DNA of 64,000 nt from Panicum virgatum (Eukaryota; Streptophyta; Magnoliopsida; Poales; Poaceae), in the NCBI RefSeq assembly GCF_016808335.1, contig NC_053142.1, forward strand, positions 42,637,674 to 42,701,673, given 5' to 3'. Shown here piece after piece: positions 36,926 through 49,274 of this stretch. The notes under the pieces are model-generated. The model did no database searches. It was not told the DNA's origin and worked only from the letters and a program-made list of their open reading frames with translations. Every line of letters starts with the position of its first letter. Positions within the stretch are counted from its first letter, which is position 1. A program made the translations under genes and the position numbers.

Positions 36926-37053
36926 GGCCCACGGGCGACCGCCGCTGGCCCAGCCCACGGGCGCGGTAGCGCAGCAGGGGGCCTGTCGCCCCCCGCGCAG
37001 GCGACAGGGGGGCCTGTCGCCCCCCCCCCCCGGGCGACCGGGGTACCTCCCCC

Positions 37054-37060
37054 TATAAAA
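37054..37060 (+). promoter_or_regulatory. TATA box of MULE transposase
   Basis: TATAAAA lies just inside the left subterminal repeats. A leader (about 37085-37184) then ends at GCAG|GTTAGT, and an intron of about 400 bases runs to ACAG before the ATG at 37587. Confidence 0.6.
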
Positions 37061-37586
37061 GGTCCAGCCCTCCCCTTCCCTCCTCATTTGAGCCCGAAAA
37101 TTCCACCAAAAATCCAGAAAAAAGAGAGGAGTGAGGAGAAGGAAAGCAGCGAAGCCCTGCCGGATTCAGCACTTGTGATCTGCAGGTTAGTACATTTAGT
37201 TTATATATTGTTAGATTTAAGTACTACGTATTTAAATATGAGTAATTTAAGTAGGGGTGAGTAATTTAATTTAATTAGTGCTATAGTAGATCCATTTAAG
37301 TAGGAGTTCAATGATACTTTAGTTTGTAGTTACGTAGTAGTAAATTAGTTTAGAAAATTAGTTCTACGCATTTATTATTACAATTGCAGTACTATTAGAG
37401 ATGTGTTTATAAATTAATTATGATTTAGAATAGAATTTGGCATATGCAGTATAGAATTTGAGTGTCATCACGTATTTATGAATACTTATACGTTGTAGTT
37501 GAATTTCATACTTAGTTTTTACGGATTATTGAATAAGGTAGTGAAGTAAAGAGTATAACTCGATAAGTATTATGTGATATACAGAT

Positions 37587-40232
37587 ATGTCGAGCAAGAT
37601 GCAGTTTCAAGTATTTTATGGTGAATATAATGTTATGTATGGGCCAAATGGAGTAGATCTTTCTGCCTTTAAGCGCACATCTAGCGGCATAGATAAACCT
37701 CTGGAAAGGAGTTTTGGTTCCATATGTAAGTGGTTGCAGCGTGGGTTCCATGTTGATCCGTTGACACATGTGATCACTGTCCAGTCTCTTGTTAATTGGG
37801 AGGTAGAAAGTGAATTATGGGAATTAATGATGATACACAGCACTGATGACTGGCAGAAGTACATGCAAGCAGCTCTAGAGCGTGGGTGGCCTCTGGCCAT
37901 TCTTGTTCAAATTCAGGAGAAGACACAAAATGAAATCCAACATTGTGCAGATCAAGGAACTCCAAGTATTCGAAGAGAGACCAATTATGTTGAGCAAGAT
38001 GAGTCAGAAGAGACAGAGAACCAAAACATGGGACCACAGGGCCTTGCTGATGAGGGAGAAAGGATACATAGCATTGTGGACGAGATGGAGGCAGAAGACC
38101 AAACCGCAACAGAGATGGAAGAATATGAGGACTCATCTGATGACGAGCAGTACTCATTGCCAAAAGAGTGGAAAGAGCATGATTTTGGCAGTCATGTCGC
38201 AGAAGATGTACGAAATCAGGAGTGGGAGTACAGAGGGAATGAGGTAGTGCAAGGTGCAACATATCCAAACATTGAAGCCGTAAAAGATGCTGTGAGACTA
38301 TGAGCAATCTCATTGAAACGAGAATTCAGAGTCGTAAAGTCTGGCAGTAAAGAATATGAGGTAAAGTGTGTGAATGCTGGATGTCCATGGCGAGTACATG
38401 CATTCAAGGGAAAATGGAAGTCAAACTGGAAATGTTCCATTGTCACAGAGCACACTTGTTTGCTGTCAGAAGTTCTTCCCTCGCATCGCAATATATCATG
38501 CGACTTTGTTGCAAAGCAAATGTATGGGTTTATTATGGACAACCTAAATTATGAGCCAAAAATGATTGTTCGACACATTGAGCAGACTTACCAGTACACC
38601 ATCAGTTATTTGAAGGCATGGCGGGCTAAACAAAGGGTGTTCGAGATGCGGTTCGGCACATACGAGGCATCATATGATAACCTACCTCGTATGTTATCTC
38701 AGGTTGCTGCTAGAAATCCTGGAAGCTTTTATGACACATACCTTGTACCAGCCGTGACTAGGGGACAAAGAATTATGCAACGAGCCTTCTTTTGCATAGG
38801 TGCTTGTGTTAGAGCATTTCAGTTTTGTCTTCCGGTGATCTGCATTGATGGCACATTTTTGACTGGAAGGTATAAAGGTCAGATACTCACTGCAATCGGT
38901 GTAGATTGCAACAACCAAATTGTTCCGCTCGCATTTGCATTTGTTGAGAATGAGAACATAGACAGTTGGTATTGGTTCCTTGAACGAGTGAAGATTCATG
39001 TTGTTGCTGCACGTCCAGATGTGTGCCTTATTAGTGATAGGCATGCAGGTATCCTGCAATCAATACTGAAATTGCAACGTGGAACTGCGACAACGCCTCC
39101 ATTATGGCTTGATGTCCAAAACAGGTGGTGCATTAGGCATATGGGTGCAAACTTCTATGAACACTTCAAGAACAAGGATTTTAAGAACCTGTTTAAGAGG
39201 TTGTGCACCCAAAATCAATAGAGAAAATTCAATGCATTATGCCATTATGGCAGATGCTTGATCAGTTGACTGCAGAGCTAGTGAAGGTAAGGGCATCAGG
39301 AGCAGCCACGAGTCAGGCTGCAGAGGCTAGGGATTCAATTGAGAAGCCATTTTCACACTGGATTCGAGGTGCACCTAAGGAGAAATGGTCATTCCTTTAT
39401 GATACCAACGGAATACGGTATGGTATTCAGACAACGAACCATGCAGAGTGTTTCAATATGGTTATGCGTTCTTGTCGTGCATTTCCACTTGTGGGGATTG
39501 TTGAGTTCATCATGTATGGGTGCATGAAGTATTTCAGATAGCGTTACACGGCTGCAAGCATAAACATCAGCAACCCCCTAATTCAGTTTTGCAAAAGAGT
39601 GACACAATATATGCAAGAGAAGATTGAAAATGCCAAACTGCACCGCGTCATATCCACAGGTACAATGGAGCATAGATTTGAGGTTCTATGCAAGGATAGA
39701 AGTGGTCGTGGTATCCGTAGAGATAGGGTGGTACAGGAGAGTTTGATTACAGTTGATGGCAAAGCCTTCTGCTCCTGCATGAAGCCTAAGTTATTGCATA
39801 TGCCATGCTCCCATCTCATTGCGGCATGTGCAGAGTCTGCGTTACAGCCAGGACTATTTGTTTCACCGTACTTCAGCAAGGAAGCAGCTGTATCCACATG
39901 GGGACATGAGGTATACGGGATTGGAATTGTGGGGGCCTTTCACTCAGGATAATGAGAATAAGATGTTTATTCCTGATCCAGCCACTAAGAAAGGCAAAGG
40001 CCGCCGTCAGACACGTCGTATTCGGAATGGTATGGACGAGTCGGAAGCAAGCAAGGCACAAAAGCGTTGCAGCCAATGTGGAGCATTGGGTCACAACTAC
40101 AAGAAGTGTCCTCAGAATGCACTTCACGATGCTGCTGACGTCGGTCCTTCCGGAAATCCCAGAGATGGAGCACCTCCTACGTTCAGACGAGCATCGGCGC
40201 GAATTGCTCGTGGAAGGCATTCGGTGTCATGA
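37587..40232 (+). pseudogene. MuDR-type transposase, interrupted
   Basis: The reading order is: N-terminal domain (37587-38300), MuDR DNA-binding zinc-ribbon-like region (KCVNAGCPWRVHAFKG), catalytic MULE domain with IDGTFLTGRYKGQ and LISDRHAGIL plus WYWFLERV, a SWIM zinc finger (FCSCMKPK, then CSHLIAAC), and a CCHC knuckle (CSQCGALGHNYKKC) before an Arg-rich tail. Breaks are TGA at 38301-38303, TAG at 39219-39221, an 8-base duplication of CCATTATG near 39242-39257, TAG at 39539-39541 and a one-base frameshift near 39935. The three stops sit where Trp or Gln codons are expected and could each arise from a single C-to-T or G-to-A change. Decay looks recent because the frames on each side are clean. 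Confidence 0.9.
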
Positions 40233-40372
40233 TCCACAATTGTATTTCATTATTTGTAATATGTAGTAATGAAATATGGCAGGTATGTAATGAAGTATTA
40301 TTGTATTTATGTGTCCAGTTTGTATGAAATATATATTTACCTATGTGTTCTCATATATTTTTGAATGCAGGT

Positions 40373-42166
40373 ATGGAGATGGACTCCTTGCTAGACCCAG
40401 TGATCAACTCGAGCCATAGGTCTTACTTTGCAGCTGTTGAGCACCGAGCCCTAGAGGTGCTACGTCCTCGTCCACCCGGCGAGGCGATCTCTATACACCA
40501 CGATTGGTGTGACCGGTATGTAATGAAATATTATTGTTTATCACTTATGTATTCGCCGGTATTCCTTTGTTTCGATATTTTTTGTTTTTTTGCAGGTTAC
40601 GTGAGGCCGGCCTACTGACTCTGAGCCGTCTTGTCGAGGTCGGGCCTATTCAGCTCGACCGATCCCTCCTGACGGCGCTCGTTGACAGATGGAGGCCGGA
40701 GACACACACGTTCCACCTCCCGTGTGGGGAGATGACTCCTACGCTGCAGGACGTGGCCTACCTCCTCGGCCTCCCTATCGTCGGGGAGGCTGTAGGGCCG
40801 CGTGTGGTGGCGGCCTCATGGAAGGATGAGCTGGAGGCCCGTTTTGCCCTGGTTGACCGTGTGGAAGAAGCAGGTCCGATCAACCCGCACCCGCGAGTAG
40901 CAGGTCCTTCGAAGACCTGGTTCCTACAGTTTACAGTACGTATTCATTCCATATATAAATTTAATTGTTACAATTCACATGTTCCATTGATAGTTGAAAC
41001 CATTAATCTTAATTGTTTATGCAGCCTGCCCTGTTGGCTGCGGATGCCGACGAGTACAGTGTGACCAGATCGCTGGAGGCGTACCTACTTTGGTTGTTTG
41101 GTTACATCATGTTCAACAACACTCATGGCAACTCGGTCGATAGGATTCTCCTTCCGTATGCACGGGAGATTGCGGATGGGGACGAGGACGTACCGCCCTA
41201 CAGTTGGGGTGAGGCGGTACTTGCATCCACTTACTGTGGACTCTGTGACGGCTGCATGAAGACACAAGGGAACGCTATCCTGTCAGGGTGCCCACTACTG
41301 CTACAGCTTTGGTCGTACGAGAGGCCAGCCGTTGGTCGGCCCTTTGTCAGCCACGAGCCTTACCACGGGGGCATGTACGGCGACGAGGAGGACGAGAGGC
41401 CCACTATGGGAACTATCTGGATCTGGCGTCAGGTACGATCGCAACAAATCTAATTTTGTTATTCATTGTTACATGATGTATTAGCGCACTTTTAATTTTA
41501 CTTATTCGGAATGCAGAGGTCCTGGGCACATGCGCGGGTTAGACGCGCATATCCTGAGTTTGTTTCGGAGCTCGACATGCTGACGCCCGAGGACGTTGTC
41601 TGGGAGCCTTACAGCCCAGAGGCTGTGGCTACCCATGCACTAGCAGGCCTGTCTTCGCACTGCTCCGCGAATGCGAGCCTGTGGCTTACTTCCGCCGTCC
41701 TGGTTTATGACATCACGGTTGAGGCATATTGCCCCTGGAGAGTCAGGAGACAGTTTGGGCAGCGCCAGGAGTTTCCGGTGCCCACCGCGTTGGAGCGTGT
41801 CAGTCGCCAGGACCACATGTAATTATGAATGAACTTGGCTCATACATTCGTGTCGAATCTAACGATTCTTCGTGGTCAACTTTGTAGGTTGTCAAGGAGT
41901 GGCTTGCCGTGCTCTGATGATTGGCTCACCAAGATCCAGCCGTGGGTGGACCAATGGGAATAGGCAGACGAGCTCTTGGTCCATCCAACAGGACCACACA
42001 CAGACAGCTCCTTTAGGGCTTACCTCACCTAGTTCTTACCCCGGACTCGGGCTCGTCTGGTTTTTGTTGACACTCACCCGCAGCCACACCAGGCGAGGCC
42101 TCAGGATGGCTATGGCCGGCACCACGTGGAGGCACTAGCTGGCGCGGTGAGTCTCTTGATCATATT

Positions 42167-42256
<90 letters not shown>

Positions 42257-43123
42257 CATATTCATAAGATAATTCATGTGTTTGTAACTGTACTTTTACT
42301 TAATTGATGCAGCTTCGCCTTTGCAACATGATGGAGACGGACTGCTCGACTTACTTGACGAGGGTACGTGCCGGATCCCCAATGACCCAGTTTGAGCAGA
42401 CAGAGGCATGGTCGAGGCAGCGTGATCAGTTGCGTCAGGTAGTGCACAACTTCGGAAGCCGTGTGCAGTACGAAGACAGCCACGGGTCGTCTCAGGCCTC
42501 GTCGTCGTTCCCGTGTCCGTCGACCATGCACGGGCCGATGTCGCAGTTCTTCCCAAGTGCAGGTAACGTACATATCTCTTTAAAATTGCATCAAGTGTTT
42601 CTACATATTTACTAATATCACATACAGGATACGATCCAGCTACTGCGTTCGGCCATACTGGAATGTTTAGAGGGACAGCACCAGTTGGCGGACCGTATCC
42701 AGGGATGGTACCGAGGCCACAGATACCGGCCTACACAGGTTAGTTTATGTTTCGTATTTCGGTTTCTACATGGCATGACAAAATATACGAGCGTACGCTA
42801 ACATCCACATTTTTTGCGTAGGATTCTACCCCGATGCGGGCGCCGGACCTTCTTCTTCCTCCTTTCGACCAGATAACGAGACCTTCACCTTAGACGACTT
42901 CGACAGCTTGAGTCCAGAAGAGCCTGCCGCGCAAGGTGACCCCGATGTCTTGGGGTATTCACAGCTAGGAGGAGCACCACTTAGGATCTCTCAGCAGCAG
43001 ACACCGCAGCCCCTTGCGCGTCCTGAGCGACAGGTGAGGTCTCCGGATGTTCTCACCTACTCCGAGGGACATGTCCGTGCCCAGCAGAGGGCTAAGAGGG
43101 TCCGACGCCCTAGGGGTGGTTAG
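40373..43123 (+). pseudogene. plant mobile domain (PMD / MAIN-like) protein gene inside the MULE
   Basis: Eight exons hold one frame: 40373-40515, 40596-40935, 41025-41432, 41517-41818, 41888-42146, 42313-42562, 42628-42738 and 42822-43123, together 705 codons. The N-terminal half is an aminotransferase-like plant mobile domain: LREAGLLTLSRLVEVG, DRSLLTALVDRWRPETHTFHLPCGEMTPTLQDVAYLLGLP and WLFGYIMFNN are family signatures seen in MAIN/MAIL1 proteins. The C-terminal half is Pro/Ser/Gln-rich. Two in-frame TAG codons in exon 5 (41961-41963, 42030-42032) interrupt it. Host MAIN proteins support silencing and genome stability. PMD relatives inside transposons are known, but their role is unclear. 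Intron 5 holds an 84-bp TA tract. Confidence 0.85.
42171..42254. repeat. (TA)42 microsatellite
   Basis: An uninterrupted alternation of T and A for 84 bases in an intron of the mobile-domain gene, likely hypervariable and able to extrude cruciforms. Confidence 0.95.
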
Positions 43124-43470
43124 ATGTATCTGATGTTTATTTGTAATGAGATAGCTGTGGACCGCTTATTTGTATCCGATGTTTATGATTGTGGTAGGTT
43201 ACTTGTCATTTGTTTCTATAGATATTATTGATGTGAACTTATTATGTTTGTGGGTTCCATAATGCTCGTGAAATAAGGCAAGTTCTTGCGATTTTTTCCC
43301 GTGATTTAATGAAGGACAAGTTACGTGCGGTAGGAGTTAGCGGCCGAGATCTTGCCGATGATGATGACGAATACACGCTCGAATAGCTCAAAATAGGTCC
43401 CTGGAAAAAAAAATAGGCCCTGTCGCCCCCCCCCCCCCAACGGGCGACAGGCCCCTGTCGCCCTAGGGGT

Positions 43471-43674
43471 GGGCGACAGGTCCCTGTCGCCCGTTGGGGG
43501 GGCGACAGGGCTTTTTTTTCTCCAGGGACTTTGTTGCAAATTTGAAGAAAAAAAATTACATTTTGGGCCTGTCGCCCTATGGGAGGGCGACCGGGGTATA
43601 TTTTTGAAATATTTCAAAACAGACATATATTTTTGAAATTTTAATTTTTTTAAATATAAAAAAGAAAAAACTGC
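43471..43674. repeat. right terminal inverted repeat of MULE
   Basis: Inverted counterpart of 36720-36925 with scattered substitutions; GGGCGACAGG/CCTGTCGCCC arms continue inward to about 43420. Confidence 0.9.
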
Positions 43675-43683
43675 CATTGTGGC

Positions 43684-44797
43684 AAGTTTTTTCTCCTGGG
43701 CCGTCTCAAAGTTCTCCTCCTTTCCTCTCGAAGTCTTGATACCCCAAGAAGGAGAAAAAAAAAGACTACACAACAATCGAGTGATTTTTTGTTGATTCAC
43801 TCAAATTTTTTACCAATGAAATCTTGCCACGTAGTCGTATTCCAGGAAGGAAATTTGGGTGATGAGAAAAACTAATTTCAGTTAATTTTAAGAACTATAG
43901 AAGCAACATGAAAAATCAACTGAAAAGTAAACTACCGTCACACATCTCTGCTCTGCCGCAAAATCAACGGCACCTACGTTGTATTCCTAACTTTGACTGC
44001 AACTCACCGTCGCTCACGAGTCATGTGAGCAAGTATAATGGGTCCAATTGAACCGTCGAATACCAGCACCACGTTAGCATCAATCCGACTTGGAGGAGGG
44101 AGAAACGCAGAGCGGGTGGCTCACGGCTCGCTCGCTCCAAGCGGCAGACCCGAGACAGAATCGGCCGTTCCTAGCCCGTTGTCAGCGATTCTGCTAGCGA
44201 TTTCTCCTTCTCTCCAATCAAATGGTATCTACATGCCCGCATTATGTGCCTGCTCTTAAATGCAATGATCTTCTTAGCCAACTCTACTATACGGGCTGAC
44301 GGTATTGAAGGCTCTACGTGACGTGGCTGTTACATTCCGCTTCCGCCTGGCTAAACCATTAGCCATGCTCTGACCATGGCATCGTGGGCCTTGATGGTGC
44401 TGACTTAAGTGCCGAGTATCTCGAGACCAAATAGAAAAGTCCAAATACGGCATCGTGTCTAGGGTGGATTGAGCGCCTCCCAGCCCTACTAACCACACAC
44501 ATTCGAGATCGCACAGTACAAAATAAATACAATAGCGGGCCAACTTGACAAAAACGAAGGCAAAACAGCCAATGAACACTATCATCAATGGAACAGAAAA
44601 ATCTACTGACGAGGCTAAAAGGGAATTACTCGAGCAATGATTAGGAATTCCGAAAAAAGATATCCAACACAAGCCTAAATCCTTTTTTTTTAACAACACA
44701 AGTTTTAAATCCTGGCACGTTCCCCCCCCCCCCCCCCCCCCCTCTGTTTGTTGCGCCCACGACGCACCGCCTGGTACCACCAGATCGAGAACCCCGC
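43684..44797. other. intergenic region with 21-C tract
   Basis: This lies between the MULE right target copy and the IQD gene. No ORF is supported. A run of 21 C at 44722-44742 sits 56 bases upstream of the IQD start codon. Confidence 0.5.
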
Positions 44798-45459
44798 ATG
44801 GACGCGCTCCGCCGGCGCCTGCTTTGCTGCTTCGGCGCGCGCTGTCGCCGGGGGCGGCCTCGGCAACGCCATGGCGGCCGCGGCGGCGGTGGTAGGGACG
44901 ACGACGGCGACGCCACGAAGAAGTGCTTCCTACGACGCGCCGGCCGGTTCGGTCCCAGCGCAGGCGTCGAGCGGCTCGAGACGCCGAGGCCTTGCCGTCG
45001 CCGGTGGCCGCGGCCGCGCGGAATGAACCGCGTCTTCGCGCGGTCGCCGCCGCCCTGCGGAACGGCGGCCAGGGCTGCCGTCGAGCCGAGGCCTGCCGCC
45101 ACGGACGCCGCCACCGCGGCGACGGCCGCGCAGGCGGTGGACGGCGGAGCTGGCGACCGGGAGCTTTTCGTCGAGCACGCCGCGGCCGCCACCATCCAGG
45201 CCCACTTCCGCGGCCACCTGGTACGCACGCGACGCCACAACCGATCTGCGTAAACTTCAGGCTCTGAACTCTGAAGCCCGTTTCGATTCATCGCCAGGCG
45301 AGGAAGGCGTTCCGCGCCCTGAGGAGCCTGGTGAAGCTGCAGGCGTTGGCGCGGGGCGCGTACGTGCGGCGACAGGCCAGCGTCGCCATCCGGTGCATGA
45401 AGGTGCTCGTCAGGCTGCAGGTGCGCGTTCGCTCGCGGCAGCTGCTGCTCCTGGACTGA
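44798..45459 (+). CDS. IQ67-domain (IQD) calmodulin-binding protein, short form
   Basis: Exons 44798-45220 and 45298-45459 join at phase 0 within the IQ67 domain ([13 protein letters not shown]), the intron position typical of the family; the product is 194 residues. Residues 1-110 are basic and Ala-rich, suggesting nuclear or microtubule association. IQ motifs follow: [15 protein letters not shown] and [17 protein letters not shown], with a third partial [12 protein letters not shown]. Most IQDs continue for 200 or more residues to a C-terminal DUF4005; here a TGA follows soon after the third motif, so this is a short member or a truncated copy. It is expected to bind calmodulin and act as a scaffold. 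Very high GC and the poly-C tract upstream set it apart from the AT-rich surroundings. Confidence 0.8.
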
Positions 45460-46101
45460 CTGACTGACGCGGCCAAGGTAGCAGCAAGTGACAGCATCGC
45501 CGATCTGGTTGCTGCCAGGTTTGTTTCAGTGCATGACGCCCGGGTGACAGGATTTGTACTGCCTCCATGTGTGAATGCAAACGCCAAGCCTTCTCACACT
45601 TTAGTCCAGAGAATGCAAGTCCCATTCAAAATAAAGATTGTTTCGAGATTTTGGATGATATGCTGTAATGTATGAATTCATAAATTCCTTCTGCTCTATA
45701 TGTCAATTGAAATTTTGAAATATTCCCTCAAAAAAAATGAAATTTTGAAATAGACGCAGTATTGTGCCCGTTTGTTAAGAAGACAAATAATTCAGAACTT
45801 CGATCTTTTAGATGAGCTAAATAATCACATTTATTCTGTAGCACAAGCTGTTTAAGAACTTACCAACAAAGTACGCACAAAAGTACGGAGCAAAAACGCG
45901 ATAACTACAAGAAAACACTAGTGATGGCTGCAAGGACAGCTAGACCTGTTGCCTCTCGTCAGCAGGCTGTCACAGCTCAAAGCACGTACTCAAGGGAACT
46001 CTCAACTCAGGATTCAGGCAAAAGTTACTCTACCTCTCTCTAGCAACTTCATTCAGAGCACAATCTCATAGCAAGGCTGAAGGCATCCGTGCATCAAGAT
46101 C
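45460..46101. other. intergenic between IQD and MSL genes (convergent)
   Basis: 3' UTRs of both genes are expected here. The phrase GAAATTTTGAAATA occurs twice near 45710 and 45740. No gene is seen. Confidence 0.4.
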
Positions 46102-49100
46102 TCAATAGCTAAACGTCCATGTCGACGGCATCCTGGCGGACTGGATGGTTGGCGCGTTCCGGACGTTGATGTCGAGCGGCAGCATCCGGTACTCGATCTC
46201 GAGGTCCTTCAGGATCTTGATCATCTCCTGCAGCAGGAGCTCTCTCCGCTCGAACCTCATCCCCATGTCGTGGAAGTTGATCGTGTGGCGGCACCAGATG
46301 GAGACCTTGAGCTTGTTGGTGTCGTCCACGTCGCGCAGGACGACCATCGAGCCGGGGTACCAATGTTCCTTCTTGTTGTCAAGGTAACTGAGTTGTTTTT
46401 TTTTCAGAAAAAATGGTTGAGTAACCTTGATCAAGAAGCTAGTCAAAGAGCATAAAAAGCTATATAATCTTTGAAAACAGTAACAACTGAGGCTAAGGCA
46501 TCAGTGCTTACTGCATTAGTCTCTCCTTCATGAGAGTCAGTTTCTCCACTGGTGTTGCGACATGAACAGCGAAGTCGACAGCGTCTCCCATGTCAGGGCT
46601 CCTGTAGTAATTCATGATCGGCAGTTGGGCCAGCTGACTGTTTGGATAATACACCTTGAGGTTGTCGTATCGGAGGAAGATCGTCGTCATGATGTTCATC
46701 TCCTCCACAACCACCTGACGCACAATTTAACAGCAGTTTGTGACCAAGTCAGCTGGTGCGAAGCAAAATTGTTCAGTACGGAGTATAGATGGAGCACCAA
46801 CAAGGAGCATCTGTTACCTGCATTCCATCAACCTCGCATCGATCGCCGACATCGAAAGGATGCATCACGAACAAGAACACGATCGCCTCGAAGATGGTCC
46901 TGAGAGTGTTGCCGAACATGAAGACCGCCACGAGAAGCTGCGAGCTCAGCAGGACGAAGAACTTTGACGTTGCGATCCCTAGGATAAGAAGCCAGAGGGC
47001 GAGCACGATCAACGCGACCACGACGTTGGCCATTTGGTGGAGCTTGTTCACTGCGGTCTTGGTGTCGTTGAGCGTCAGGGCAAGTGCCTTGCGCTCTCTG
47101 AACGCGTTTACCTACAGAATCCACACGACAGCGAGGGTCAGCACCTGCTGAGATGGATGATAGGAGGAGAAGCCGTGTCAAGATCATTACCACCCAGTTC
47201 TTGAGCGACCTCTTGCTGACCCTGTTCTGCTCCTGCGCTCCTTCGAAAAGATCCATCGCTTTCAAAGCTTCTTCCTGCCTCATGAAGCGCATCAGATCTG
47301 ACAGGTATATGTGCCTGCAATGGGTTCAAATTCAGAAATGTATGTACTGGGAATTAACTTCTGCAAAGATGTAGTACTCCGTACTACTAGCACAACTCAC
47401 TTGGATCCAGGCTTGGCGACGTTCTGGAAGATCCTCTTGGCCGCAACCTTGGCCTCATACTCGCTGTGTATCTCCGTGGCCAGCTCGTCCTCGCCCGTCG
47501 CGTGCTTGAGCTGCTCGTCCATGGTTGTCAGCGCCCCGTACCGGACGATCTTCATGAGCCTCTTCATGCTCCACGCGGAGATGTTCTTCTGGCTGAGCCG
47601 GTGGAGCTGGTCGATCGTTATGCCATCGTCCAGGTGCCGCTCCGTTTTCTGCCTCTGCAGCTGCTTGCTGGTCCCTCCCCCTCGCCTGGACGCGGCCGTG
47701 GTGAGGCGCCCGCTCTTGGGCGCGGCGGGCCCGGGCTTGCTCGGCATGGCCGTGGCCTCGAGCTCGCTGGGGATGGCCGCCCCCGCGCTCTGGAGCCTCT
47801 GCACCTCGGCCATCATGCGGCTCTCGTCCACCAGCGGCGGGCCGGAGAGCGTCTCGATGACGTACTGGTTGAAGAGCGCCTCCTGGATCCGGTCGAAGTA
47901 GGTGGAGACGTGGAAGGAGGACGCGAGCACCTTGAGCAGCAGCGTCTTGACGAGGCGGATGACCGTGGCGACGAGCAGGCAGCAGAGTACCTTGGTGACG
48001 TAGGGCAGCACCGGCGTGCGCGTCTCCCGCTTGGCGTCCTTGTCGAAGAGCAGGTGCCAGGACACGAGCGCGATGCCCAGCCAGAGCACGTTGCGCACGG
48101 CGCGGCGCACGCCGTAGACGAAGTAGAGCACCTTCTTCCGCAGCAGGAAGTTGCGCTCCACGAAGAAGACGGCGATGCGGATCACCCAGCCGGAGACGAG
48201 GCGGCCGCAGATGAGCACGAACACCAGGAGCTCCCACTTCCAGAGGTGGAGCCCCGAGAGCTTCTTCCGGGACAGGCTGGGTATGGTGATGCTGCAGATG
48301 AGCGCGGCCACGATGACCACCAGGCTCACCCACTCCATGATAAGGAGGCAGTCCATGGTGTCGCGCTTCAGGTCCGAGGTCATGCCCTCGTCCACGAACG
48401 GGTCGTCGTCCTCGTCGTCGAAGCCGCCGGACTTGCCGATGAGCCCCGACTTGCCGATGAGCCCCGACCGGAGCTGCCCGGACTTGGGCGGCAGCCCCTT
48501 GGAAACGAACGACTTGCGGGGGTCCGGCTCGCCGGCGGGGGCGCTCGACGGCGGTGGGGGGTCCATTAGCCGGGAGCGCGTCTTGCTGCGCGCCAGCAGG
48601 GAGGCGGTGGACGTCGACGTGCAGCGCAGCACCTCGGCGGTGTCCGCGTCGGTGCCGCTCTGGTTCCGGTTGTCGACGCCGTCGTAGGAGGAGGACGACG
48701 CCGACGACGTCGACGGGGAGAAGCGCTTGTGGGGGTTCTGGAACGAGACGCGCAGCTCCCTGGAGGCGCTGACGGAGGTGGGCGCGCGCGGCGGCCTCCT
48801 CATCTCGTCCACGTCGAAGTCGGGGTCGATCGACACCTCGCCGCCGGCCGCCGCTTGCTTCCGGAGGAAGCTGCCGATGAGGCGGGTGGGCGGGTCCTCG
48901 CTGGACTCCCCCGGCGACTGCGGCGGGCGGTTCTTGAAGCTGAACGAGTCGCCGGAGCGGGACGCGTCGCCCCCGACGCTGGGTGAGGTCGAGGCGCTCG
49001 ACCCCGCCGACAGCATGCTGACCGCGGCGGCGCCGGCCCGCGGCGTGCTGACCGCGGAGTTGTGCCCGGACGCGCTGCCGGCCGCGCGGAGGGAGACCGG

Positions 49101-49274
49101 CGAGTTCGGCTCGGCGTCGATCTTGACGACGACCTCCCGGCGGTCGCCGTCGCTGCGCTGCTGGCCGCCGCGGTCCTTGTCGTGGTCGTGGTCGAAGTCG
49201 AAGGAGCCCGACTTGGACCTGGGCGAGGCGTTGGACCCGACCGACCGGAGGCTGCCCTTCCGCTGCTGATCCAT
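46102..49274 (-). CDS. MscS-like mechanosensitive ion channel (MSL10 type)
   Basis: Exons 47401-49274, 47191-47314, 46818-47111, 46512-46714 and 46102-46387 join in frame to 926 residues. A long cytosolic N-terminus rich in Ser, Asp and Arg (about 1-300) contains a small internal repeat (LIGKSGLIGKSG). Transmembrane segments follow (MEWVSLVVIVAALICSI, WELLVFVLICGRLVSGWVIR, VLWLGIALVSWHLLF, LCCLLVATVIRLVKTLL), then a large loop. The MscS core starts with VVALIVLALWLLILGIATS, and the pore-lining helix is LLVAVFMFGNTLRTIFEAIVF, with HPFDVGDRCEVDG after it. The beta domain (MTTIFLRYDNLKVYYPNSQL) and C-terminal domain end in TWTFSY. It should open under membrane tension at the plasma membrane, as Arabidopsis MSL9/10 do. 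TATATA at 49674-49679 on the minus strand may be its TATA box. Confidence 0.92.

Larger units (their letters stand above)
36720..43674 (+). mobile_element. large Mutator-like element carrying a plant-mobile-domain gene
   Basis: The element is 6955 bp, with about 205-bp terminal inverted repeats (36720-36925, 43471-43674), starting GCGGTTTTTTCTTTTT and GCAGTTTTTTCTTTTT when both are read inward. It is flanked by a perfect 9-bp target duplication CATTGTGGC (36711-36719, 43675-43683), the Mutator hallmark. Inside are a MuDR-type transposase gene (37587-40232) and a second gene for a plant mobile domain protein (40373-43123), both on the plus strand and both interrupted by stops. The intact ends suggest it could still be moved in trans. 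Confidence 0.92.
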
